Source: JAZQQB01 sp045628865
GTDB lineage: Bacteria; Bacillota; Clostridia; Lachnospirales; Lachnospiraceae
DNA length: 13,067 nt
Assembly: GCA_045628865.1 (NCBI GenBank)
Contig: JAZQQB010000068.1
Coordinates: 1-13,067, forward strand
Direction of reading: 5' to 3'
In this document: positions 1 to 5,973 of the stretch, one piece after another
Layout: the number at the start of each line of letters is the position of its first letter
How positions within the stretch are numbered: position 1 is the first letter of the stretch
Notes under the pieces: model-generated
What the model saw: only the letters and a program-made list of their open reading frames with translations
The model's database searches: none
Told to the model about the DNA's origin: nothing
Made by a program: the position numbers and the translations under genes

Positions 1-112
1 CGTATATGAGTATTTTCATAAGTCGCGAAGCGACGTCACAGACGAAGTCTGTGGAAAATACGAATAAGAGGAAGGAAAACAAGCGCCCGTAGGGCATTTG
101 TTTTCACCCGAG
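1..112. repeat. Hairpin-rich intergenic repeat, copy 1
   Basis: First of two tandem copies with a 112-base period. It folds into short perfect hairpins: 22-34 (5 bp, GAA loop) and 37-53 (7 bp, GAA loop). These two are enclosed by an outer 8-bp stem pairing 10-17 with 54-61, giving a three-way junction. A third hairpin, 75-105, has a 14-position stem with one mismatch and one wobble and a GTA loop. Every loop is a GNA triplet closed by C-G. No open reading frame of interest runs through it. The left end may continue outside the window. Confidence 0.85.
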
Positions 113-208
113 CGTATATGAGTATTTTCATAAGTCGCGAAGCGACGTCACAGACGAAGTCTGTGGAAAATACGAATAAGAGGAAGGAAAACACGCGCCC
201 GCAGGGCA
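113..208. repeat. Hairpin-rich intergenic repeat, copy 2 (3' truncated)
   Basis: Matches 1-96 with only two substitutions, A82 to C194 and T90 to C202. The second change turns the third loop from GTA into GCA, so it stays GNA. The 3' arm that extends the third hairpin in copy 1 (97-105) is missing here, leaving only a short stem around the GCA loop. The sequence then runs directly into the terminator-like hairpin at 219-246. Confidence 0.85.
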
Positions 209-218
209 ACAGACAACA

Positions 219-246
219 AAGAACCGCTGGGTAAACAGCGGTTCTT
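219..246 (+). terminator. Terminator-like hairpin of the recurring element, copy A
   Basis: An 11-bp perfect stem (219-229 with 236-246) carries a six-base GGTAAA loop. It extends by a few A-T pairs if one base is bulged. The run after the stem is only weakly T-rich (TTGTTA), so this is either a modest intrinsic terminator for a gene to the left of the window or the first stem of a structured element continuing to 315. A hairpin of unrelated sequence sits at the same place relative to the conserved tail at 12975-13002. Confidence 0.55.
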
Positions 247-250
247 GTTA

Positions 251-315
251 ATGAGGGGAGTATAAATAATTAATATAAGGGTTTGCAAATAGGAATATGA
301 AGGGTGTTTTCCTAT
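251..315 (+). other. Conserved AT-rich intergenic element, copy A
   Basis: This stretch recurs almost identically at 13004-13067. Shared blocks are an ATGAGGGGAGTATAAA start, an AT-rich spacer of slightly different length, and a TAAGGGTTTGCAAATAGGA block followed by TGAAGGGTG. The end can form a hairpin (289-295 with 309-315, 7 bp), with the conserved TGAAGGGTG in its loop. One base in the T run differs between copies, so it is not a conserved coding frame. It may be a structured RNA, a leader or a protein-binding element; I do not recognise it. Confidence 0.6.
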
Positions 316-500
316 CTGTTGATATTATTATATGATATATTTGTGCGAATTGCAAGAGAAATACAAACAAAACGACCGCATAATATACAATAATCTGACA
401 ATAACAAAATCTTGTGTTTTAAAATCAATCAGATACATAATATGGTGCATCTGACTGATACAGATAGGAAAAATGTTTTTACAGGAATTTAGGAAGAGCG
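316..500. other. AT-rich noncoding leader region
   Basis: No convincing gene is seen here. The sequence is strongly AT-rich. A TATGAT at 331-336 has a poorly matching -35 (TTTCCT) 17 bases upstream, so a promoter at the end of the conserved element is possible but unproven. An imperfect 8-bp inverted repeat at 430-437 / 446-453 is the only other structure noticed. Confidence 0.5.
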
Positions 501-501
501 C

Positions 502-531
502 TTGCAAGAATCGGGTGTTATCTTGTATGAT
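502..531 (+). promoter_or_regulatory. Sigma-A-like promoter for the small membrane protein / PP2C operon
   Basis: TTGCAA (502-507) and TATGAT (526-531) are separated by 18 bases and lie about 37 bases ahead of the ATG at 569. No other good promoter lies between this site and the gene. Confidence 0.6.
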
Positions 532-568
532 ATTTAGGGAATATAATACATAAGGGAAAGGTTTTAAT

Positions 569-784
569 ATGGAGCAGATTTTCAACAATTTGGTGGAGCA
601 GACCGGTTCGCATTTTGCAGCAATTACCGGGATTACTTTACCACCAATTGCAATTGTGTTGGCACTTATTTTGGCCTTTATTAAGGGCTTGAAGACCTTA
701 AAGAAGGTGGCGTGCGTAGCACTTGTCATTTATGTTTTGTTTATGATGGTTCAGGCAGGAATCATTCCATTTCCAGCTATATAG
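569..784 (+). CDS. Small two-helix membrane protein ahead of PP2C
   Basis: A 71-residue protein of no family I recognise. Residues 1-20 are polar. Residues 21-38 and 47-68 are hydrophobic helices joined by a short basic loop (KGLKTLKK, residues 39-46), so it is likely an integral membrane hairpin with the loop in the cytoplasm. The start is ATG with AAAGG 7 bases upstream. Its stop codon overlaps the AGGAGG that serves the next gene, and only 12 bases separate the two reading frames, so it is very probably co-transcribed with the phosphatase. By position it could be a membrane anchor, sensor or partner for the phosphatase or for the nearby ABC exporter. The sequence itself does not show a function. 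Confidence 0.75.
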   Translation: MEQIFNNLVEQTGSHFAAITGITLPPIAIVLALILAFIKGLKTLKKVACVALVIYVLFMMVQAGIIPFPAI

Positions 785-796
785 GAGGATTGTAGT

Positions 797-1564
797 ATGA
801 GTAAGGTGTTTGAATATAGTGTGAAATCTATTTGCGGATTGGTTCGTGCTAACAATGAAGATAATTATTTTGCAGATGGTAACTATAAAAAACAGGATGA
901 TTCTGAAATGGAACATGTAGGCGTTGCATGCGGTGAAGAGAACATTTTTGTTGTATGTGATGGAATGGGTGGAGAAGATGCAGGAGAGGTTGCGTCTTAT
1001 GAGACAGTAATACATGTAAAGGAAAATTGGGATGGAGATGCAACAGAGTTCTCCAGAGCATTAAACAGAGTTGTTTTGGCGAAGGCTAATGAATTAGGCT
1101 TCAGCAGAATGGGCTGTACCATCAGCTTTTTGGGACAGACCAAGGAGAACAAGCTGATTGTTGGTAATGTAGGTGATAGTAGAAATTATCGCATCCATGA
1201 TGGGGAGTTTTTCAGAACTTCTAAGGATCACAGTAAGGCTCAGCTTTTGATGGATATGGGCGTTATGGATGCAGAGGAAGCAAGAAACTCAGATGCATGG
1301 CACATCCTGATGCAGAATTTAGGTTTAGAAGAGGAAGAGGCATTGCTGGTTCCATATACAGAAGAGTATGAGTGGGAAGAAGGAGATCAGTATTTACTTT
1401 GCTCTGATGGATTATCAGATCTTGTATCAGAAGAAGATATGCAGGCTGTAATAGTAAAAGACTGCACATTGAAGGAAAAAGTAGATGAATTGATCGAACT
1501 TGCTTTACAAGCTGGCGGGCGAGATAATGCCACGGTTATGTTGATCAAATGTGTAGAGCAATAA
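797..1564 (+). CDS. PP2C-family (PPM) Ser/Thr protein phosphatase
   Basis: A 255-residue, soluble, single-domain protein phosphatase expected to remove phosphate from Ser/Thr in the cytoplasm using two Mn/Mg ions. The PPM motifs occur in order: NNED (19-22), the metal-site block DGMGG (55-59) followed by AGEVAS, GCTISF (106-111), NVGDSR (124-129), TSKDHS (141-146), SDG (203-205) and GGRDN (240-244). The metal-binding Asp residues 22, 55, 204 and 243 are all present, so it should be active. Its length is normal for bacterial PrpC/Stp enzymes, and there is no membrane segment. The start is ATG with a perfect AGGAGG (783-788). It lies 12 bases after the small membrane protein. It is the natural antagonist of the kinase at 4290, although it is not directly adjacent to it, and the FHA-ABC protein is a plausible substrate. 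Confidence 0.93.
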   Translation: MSKVFEYSVKSICGLVRANNEDNYFADGNYKKQDDSEMEHVGVACGEENIFVVCDGMGGEDAGEVASYETVIHVKENWDGDATEFSRALNRVVLAKANELGFSRMGCTISFLGQTKENKLIVGNVGDSRNYRIHDGEFFRTSKDHSKAQLLMDMGVMDAEEARNSDAWHILMQNLGLEEEEALLVPYTEEYEWEEGDQYLLCSDGLSDLVSEEDMQAVIVKDCTLKEKVDELIELALQAGGRDNATVMLIKCVEQ

Positions 1565-1588
1565 GGAAATTAGACAATTAAGTATAAG

Positions 1589-1619
1589 AAAACCCCTGCG
1601 GTAGTACCGTAGGGGTTTT
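1589..1619. terminator. Bidirectional intrinsic terminator
   Basis: A 13-position stem (1589-1601 with 1607-1619) has one G-T wobble and a five-base TAGTA loop. It is flanked by an A run on the left and a T run on the right. It lies between the convergent PP2C and permease genes and can end transcription from both sides. Confidence 0.9.
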
Positions 1620-1638
1620 ATATTGTAGTGAAATAGTT

Positions 1639-2481
1639 TTATCGTTTATCCTTATCAATGAATTCTAAGCTAATGATTGCAATTGCACAGTATAATACGA
1701 TAAACAAAAGAAGGATTCCCCAACATGTTAATAAATGTGAGGATGTAAAATCATAGTTCATGCAGTCAGTAGACATAGAATAACGAATCTGGCTCTTTGC
1801 ACTGAAGTACATATTGTTATCTTCCATACCACCGATAGAACCAACTGCCTGCATACCCCATTTACTGATGGCCAGATTTGCAACTGCTTTGGCACCACCA
1901 GTTAACTCAAAGGAAGTACCAGATAATACCAGCTGGAAAATAAGCAGAAATGGCATAACTGTCATAGCAGTTGTAGTTGTTTTTACAAGGGAAGAGATCA
2001 TAAGTCCTAATACGTCAGATGAATATGTAATCAAGAAAAATGAAATAAACATTTCTAAAGCAGCAGAATTAAAAATGATTCCGTATGTTGGGAAATGTTT
2101 GATGCAGATACAACAAACAATAGTCATTAAGATACTCTGTGCCAAACAAATTACACTATGATAAATCATCAATGCAAAAATGTAGGATGACATATGTAAG
2201 CCGCCTCGATGTTCCCTTTTTAAGATTGCTCTTTCTTTACAAACTGACTGGATAGAGTTAAATACACCAATCCAGATACAAGCTGATACAATGGTGAAAC
2301 ACCCTGACTGGGTTGGCATCCAATATTTAAACGTTCCATCCTCAAGTACCAAAGAGATGATCACAGAAATAGCAATACCAAAGAGAATGCTTTTCCAGCT
2401 TTTATCATTCCAAAATAATCCAAAAAACTTTTTTACGTAGACATTGGTCTGTCCAGCACGAGAAATTCTGTTTCCGCTCAT
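1639..2481 (-). CDS. ABC-2 type permease, partner of the FHA-ABC ATPase
   Basis: A 280-residue integral membrane protein with about six hydrophobic segments (near residues 31-46, 60-77, 98-125, 138-163, 172-190 and 250-271). This is the layout of an ABC-2/ABCG-type exporter half. After the second helix it carries CKERAILKREHRGG (81-94), the ERxIxxRE pattern typical of ABCG and Rv1747-like permeases. A long loop before the last helix (191-249) probably faces outside. It lacks its own ATPase and follows the FHA-FHA-ABC gene by 34 bases on the same strand, so the two should assemble as a dimer of permease plus ATPase subunits. The start is ATG with AAAGGAG 9 bases upstream. The cargo cannot be read from sequence; ABCG-like systems export lipids, polysaccharide precursors or drugs. 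Confidence 0.85.
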   Translation of the reverse strand: MSGNRISRAGQTNVYVKKFFGLFWNDKSWKSILFGIAISVIISLVLEDGTFKYWMPTQSGCFTIVSACIWIGVFNSIQSVCKERAILKREHRGGLHMSSYIFALMIYHSVICLAQSILMTIVCCICIKHFPTYGIIFNSAALEMFISFFLITYSSDVLGLMISSLVKTTTTAMTVMPFLLIFQLVLSGTSFELTGGAKAVANLAISKWGMQAVGSIGGMEDNNMYFSAKSQIRYSMSTDCMNYDFTSSHLLTCWGILLLFIVLYCAIAIISLEFIDKDKR

Positions 2482-2515
2482 AGTTATATACTCCTTTACA
2501 GTTCTTTCGTAATTT

Positions 2516-4039
2516 CTAACGTTCCATCATTGCCTGGAAACGCTGGATATAGAAATCGGATAAGCCTTCGCCGCCTTCATCAACTCGGTTGATTCGACGA
2601 ACAATCTGCTCAACGCTGGACACTTCGAAGAAAGCAAGTGCTTCATCGATTGTTCCGTAGAAAGCAAGGTGTCCACAGTTATCAACGGCACTCTTGGCAA
2701 GTACGATTACCTTATCAAAAAGATCAGCTACACGATCAGGAGAGTGTGTGATTACCATTACGATTTTTCGCTGATCTGCAATTTTACGAAGACTCTCCAT
2801 CAGACTTCGTGCCATGATACCATCCAAACCTGAGTCAGGCTCATCTAAGAAAAATAGAGATGGATTGGATACGAATTCAACGGCGATACTTAATCGCTTG
2901 CGCTGACCACCAGAAATCTTCTTTACCAAAGAATATTTCTCACGTTCCAAACCAAATTGCTCTAAAAGCTGATCGATTCGGCGGTGTCGTTCTTCTTCTG
3001 TTGTATTTCTAGGAAGCTTCATGAGGGCTGCAGAATCTAAAGTTGCAAATACTTCATCATTTTCACGAAGAAGATCCTGCTGAGGTACAAACCCAATCTG
3101 ATATTTCACAGCTTCATAATCCTTGTAAACATCCTGTCCTTCATGAAGGATAGTTCCTTCAGCTTTTTCATAACCCATAACTGCATTGATGAAGGTAGTC
3201 TTACCTGCGCCAGATCCACCAAGAATTAGACACATATCTCCCTCATCCACACTTAAATTGATGTCCTGCAAAAGAGTAAGTCGTTTAAAATGATTCCATG
3301 CTGTACGCTTGTTGATGCGGATTACCAGTTTGTTGTTGCCCTTTACTGTGTTGTAGATCAGCTGATTTCCTACAAAAATGAAGAAGTAATCAGCAATTCT
3401 AACAACATCCAAAAGGTTTAATTTACAAGGATGTTGGATTCGCATGTTATTTAAATAAACACCATTTGTGGAATTGCAGTCTTCGATATACCAGGCATTG
3501 TTCCAATTTCTGAAAATGGCGTGGTTTTGTGATACCTGTTTATTTGTTAAATTGATATCTGTATTGGCACCACCTCGGCCGATGCAGATTTCTGAATCAT
3601 CCTGTGGATCAAGTTTTACACGTTCCCAGGTCATATCTGGAGGACATGTTGTGGAAAAAATCAAAAGATTTGCATCTGGATGTGGATGTATCAGATCACC
3701 ATGATCGATTCGGATTACGTCACCATCTAACATTGGATGATCTGCATAGACATCGTTGCCCTGAGGGGTAAGCTTAACGTTATTGATATAAGTTCCATTT
3801 GTACTATGAAGATCACGATAAATGTAATTTCCGTTGATTTCGTAAAATTCACCATGATGTCTGCTTGCAATACTAGAATTTAACGCAATTTCAGGAGTTT
3901 CTGTAGAAGATAAACGTCCCATAGGTGCATGTGCATCCAGTTTATGAACTCTGACATTCAATGTGTTGTCTAGAATATAAAGATAACCAGCACCGGTGTT
4001 GACAGGTCTGAAAACCTCGGTTTTGTCCATATTGCCCAT
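2516..4039 (-). CDS. Tandem-FHA ABC transporter ATPase (Rv1747-like, split form)
   Basis: A 507-residue cytoplasmic protein with two phospho-threonine-binding FHA domains followed by one ABC ATPase. FHA1 (about 20-115) has GR 41-42, SRHH 59-62 and STNGT 79-83. FHA2 (about 125-225) has GRG 154-156, SQNH 170-173 (Q where R is usual) and STNGV 190-194. Both therefore keep the core binding residues. The ABC domain (about 240-460) has Walker A GGSGAGKTT 274-282, Q-loop FVPQQ 317-321, signature SGGQR 376-380, Walker B LFFLDE 395-400 and H-loop His432. It should be catalytically competent. Residues 6-11 (KTEVFR) resemble the phospho-acceptor motif of GarA/OdhI. Mycobacterial Rv1747 has FHA-FHA-ABC-permease in one chain; here the permease is the next gene. 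The start is ATG with AAAGGAA 7 bases upstream. Confidence 0.92.
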   Translation of the reverse strand: MGNMDKTEVFRPVNTGAGYLYILDNTLNVRVHKLDAHAPMGRLSSTETPEIALNSSIASRHHGEFYEINGNYIYRDLHSTNGTYINNVKLTPQGNDVYADHPMLDGDVIRIDHGDLIHPHPDANLLIFSTTCPPDMTWERVKLDPQDDSEICIGRGGANTDINLTNKQVSQNHAIFRNWNNAWYIEDCNSTNGVYLNNMRIQHPCKLNLLDVVRIADYFFIFVGNQLIYNTVKGNNKLVIRINKRTAWNHFKRLTLLQDINLSVDEGDMCLILGGSGAGKTTFINAVMGYEKAEGTILHEGQDVYKDYEAVKYQIGFVPQQDLLRENDEVFATLDSAALMKLPRNTTEEERHRRIDQLLEQFGLEREKYSLVKKISGGQRKRLSIAVEFVSNPSLFFLDEPDSGLDGIMARSLMESLRKIADQRKIVMVITHSPDRVADLFDKVIVLAKSAVDNCGHLAFYGTIDEALAFFEVSSVEQIVRRINRVDEGGEGLSDFYIQRFQAMMER

Positions 4040-4099
4040 GTATGTATTCCTTTTCTATTATGAATTTTGAAATTCTAAATGTATGAATTATCAGCTTCC

Positions 4100-4128
4100 A
4101 TTATAGCGAATATATGCATATCAAACAA
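4100..4128 (-). promoter_or_regulatory. Promoter for FHA-ABC / permease operon
   Basis: On the minus strand TTGTTT (4128-4123) and a perfect TATAAT (4105-4100) are 17 bases apart. They lie about 60 bases ahead of the ATG at 4039. With the kinase promoter this makes a divergent control region of about 250 bases. Confidence 0.65.
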
Positions 4129-4221
4129 GCGTCTTTTGAATAGATTTCTTATTATTTTTTGACCAGGGTTGCCAGAGGGGAAAATTCGAAGGAAAAAATA
4201 CGAAAAATATTGAAATAAAGG

Positions 4222-4251
4222 TTGAAAGAAACATTGTTTCCGTTTTATAAT
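4222..4251 (+). promoter_or_regulatory. Promoter for the Ser/Thr kinase gene
   Basis: TTGAAA (4222-4227) and a perfect TATAAT (4246-4251) are 18 bases apart and 38 bases ahead of the TTG start. It faces away from the FHA-ABC promoter, about 95 bases apart measured between the -35 boxes. Confidence 0.7.
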
Positions 4252-4289
4252 AATGTAGCTTAGGATTGTTTGAGTAAGGGTGAAAAGTA

Positions 4290-5888
4290 TTGGAAGATTT
4301 TAGGAAATATGAACCTTTTTTTGGTTCTTGGAAAATCGTAAAAAAAATAGGTGAGGGCGCTTTTGGTAAAGTATTTGAGGTAGAGCGTTCAGATTTTGGA
4401 AAGAATTTTAAATCTGCTTTAAAGGTTGTTTCGATTCCATCCAATCAAAGTGAGATTGAAAGTTTAACCTCTGAGGGTATGGATGATGAGAGTGTTAAGA
4501 AATATTTTAACAGTATGGCTGGGGAGATGATCAATGAGTTTGAGCTTTTAGCAAAACTACAGGGTAACAGCTATATTGTTAGTTATGATGACCATATGAT
4601 CAAGGAGCATGAGAATGGCATTGGTTATGATATCATCATTCGTATGGAACTTTTGACACCGATCAGTACAAAACTGACTGCTGGTGAGATGCCACAGGAG
4701 GATGTATTGCAGATGGGTATTGATATCTGCCGTGCGTTAGAAGTTTGTGAGAAGTTCCATATCATCCATCGAGACATTAAGCCGGAAAATATCTTCCTTT
4801 CTGAAATCGGTACATATAAATTAGGTGACTTTGGTGTTGCACGTACAATGGAGAATGACAACCATGTGTTGTCAAGAAAAGGTACACAGTCTTACATGGC
4901 ACCAGAGCTTTATAAAGAAGAAATTGCTAACGAAACAGCGGATATTTATTCACTGGGTATCGTTTTATATCGTTTATGTAATAAAAATAGATTACCATTT
5001 ATGCCACCTTTCCCAAAGGAGGTTACTTTTACTGATCGTGAAGTGGCTATGAGAAAGAGAATTATGGGTGATCCGATGCCTAAACCATCAGAGGCAATTG
5101 ATCCATTTGCAGCGATCATTTTGAAGGCTTGTGCATATCGTATTCAGGATCGTTACCAAAATGCACGACAGATGCGTAAGGAATTAGAAGCTTTACAGCG
5201 TTGTTTGAATGGTGAAGAGGTAAGTATGCCTGCTCCAACTAAAGGACCAGGTATGAATATGGAATCTAGTTATTCTAATATGAGCTTTCGTGGTCCACAG
5301 CCAGGAATGTATGGACCAGCAGGAAATCGAAATTATAATCCGTCCATGAGACCAGGTGGTCCAATGGGACCAGGAATGCCGATGCCTAATAGAAGCTATA
5401 ATCCTTCTATGTCACAGGGGGCGCCAAGACCAGGTCTTGCGGCACCGAATGGTTCACGTGGGATGGGGCCAATGATGAATGGCCCGCGACCAATGGGACC
5501 AATGCCGAATGGTCCACGTGGGGTGGGACCAATGCCGAATGGTCCACGACCAATGGGACCAATGCCAAACGGTCCGCGTGGGGTGGGACCAATGCCGAAT
5601 GGTCCACGACCAATGGGACCAATGCCAAATGGCCCACGACCAATGGGACCAATGCCAAATGGTCCACGTGGGGTGGGACCAATGCCAAACGGCCCACGAC
5701 CAATGGGACCAATGCCAAATGGTCCACGTGGGGTGGGACCAATGCCGAATGGCCCACGACCAATGGGACCAATGCCAAATGGTCCAATGAACGGATATGG
5801 TGGCCCGGTCATGAATGGAATGAATCCAAGAAATGGCCAGGGAAATGCGCTGCCTCCCAATGGATCCGGAGGCCCTGTTAAAAAATAA
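4290..5888 (+). CDS. Soluble Ser/Thr protein kinase with Gly/Pro/Met/Asn/Arg repeat tail
   Basis: A 532-residue Hanks-type kinase. The catalytic domain spans about 14-300, with glycine loop GEGAFG 21-26, ATP-anchoring Lys45, likely helix-C Glu83, catalytic loop HRDIKPEN 160-167, DFG 180-182 and APE 204-206. All the key residues are present, and Lys164 marks a Ser/Thr enzyme. The segment between Lys45 and helix C is longer than usual (about 50-75). Unlike the common PrkC/PknB kinases it has no transmembrane helix and no PASTA domains. Instead, residues 310-532 are low-complexity, with eleven 10-residue repeats at 391-500. The start is TTG with AAGGG 9 bases upstream; no ATG fits the conserved N-terminus. 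It is transcribed divergently from the FHA-ABC/permease pair, its most likely target, and is opposed by the PP2C phosphatase. Confidence 0.93.
   Translation: MEDFRKYEPFFGSWKIVKKIGEGAFGKVFEVERSDFGKNFKSALKVVSIPSNQSEIESLTSEGMDDESVKKYFNSMAGEMINEFELLAKLQGNSYIVSYDDHMIKEHENGIGYDIIIRMELLTPISTKLTAGEMPQEDVLQMGIDICRALEVCEKFHIIHRDIKPENIFLSEIGTYKLGDFGVARTMENDNHVLSRKGTQSYMAPELYKEEIANETADIYSLGIVLYRLCNKNRLPFMPPFPKEVTFTDREVAMRKRIMGDPMPKPSEAIDPFAAIILKACAYRIQDRYQNARQMRKELEALQRCLNGEEVSMPAPTKGPGMNMESSYSNMSFRGPQPGMYGPAGNRNYNPSMRPGGPMGPGMPMPNRSYNPSMSQGAPRPGLAAPNGSRGMGPMMNGPRPMGPMPNGPRGVGPMPNGPRPMGPMPNGPRGVGPMPNGPRPMGPMPNGPRPMGPMPNGPRGVGPMPNGPRPMGPMPNGPRGVGPMPNGPRPMGPMPNGPMNGYGGPVMNGMNPRNGQGNALPPNGSGGPVKK
5460..5789 (+). 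repeat. Eleven in-frame 30-bp tandem repeats in the kinase tail
   Basis: 330 bases are made of eleven 30-base units encoding xxGPMPNGPR. The first two residues are GM, PM, GV, PM, GV, PM, PM, GV, PM, GV, PM. Units therefore mostly alternate as a 60-base pair, broken once by PM-PM. Differences between units are mostly synonymous (AAT/AAC, CCA/CCG, GGT/GGC), as expected of recent unequal exchange or slippage. Any gain or loss of a unit keeps the frame. Confidence 0.95.
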
Positions 5889-5913
5889 GCCGAGTGAGCA
5901 AGTAGAGATGAAG

Positions 5914-5958
5914 ATACGATACTGATCATGAAGAAAATAAAAAGGATCAGAATCGTAT
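5914..5958 (+). promoter_or_regulatory. Intercistronic hairpin just ahead of the uup-like start
   Basis: Arms 5914-5927 and 5945-5958 pair over 13 of 14 positions (one A-A mismatch) around a 17-base A-rich loop. The 3' arm ends two bases before the GGAAAGG that serves the next gene. It could act as a weak terminator, as a processing site between the kinase and ABC-F cistrons, or as a translation control element. Only a short T run follows, so a strong terminator is unlikely. Confidence 0.5.
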
Positions 5959-5973
5959 TTGGAAAGGTATATT

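Noticed and set aside
297..335. Short ATG frame with an AGGAA just upstream inside the conserved element
   Set aside because: The second copy of the element has one T fewer within this frame, so the reading frame is not preserved; the conservation is not coding.
328..729. 133-codon minus-strand open frame
   Set aside because: It runs antisense through the promoter and first half of the small membrane protein, has a low-complexity AT-driven composition and no recognisable domain.
5460..5789. CRISPR-like 30-base repeats
   Set aside because: The units are contiguous with no spacers, stay in frame with the kinase and vary at synonymous positions, so this is a protein repeat.
569..5888. Type VI or type VII (WXG100) secretion locus, or a TerY-P stress triad
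   Set aside because: Kinase, PP2C and FHA occur in such loci, but there are no WXG100 proteins, FtsK/EssC ATPase, T6SS structural genes or vWA/TerY protein in this window.
5396..5929. Long open frames in other frames and on the minus strand across the repeat
   Set aside because: Because the repeat unit is a multiple of three bases, a stop-free unit stays stop-free throughout. These frames have no ribosome binding site or family match and are shadows of the kinase tail.
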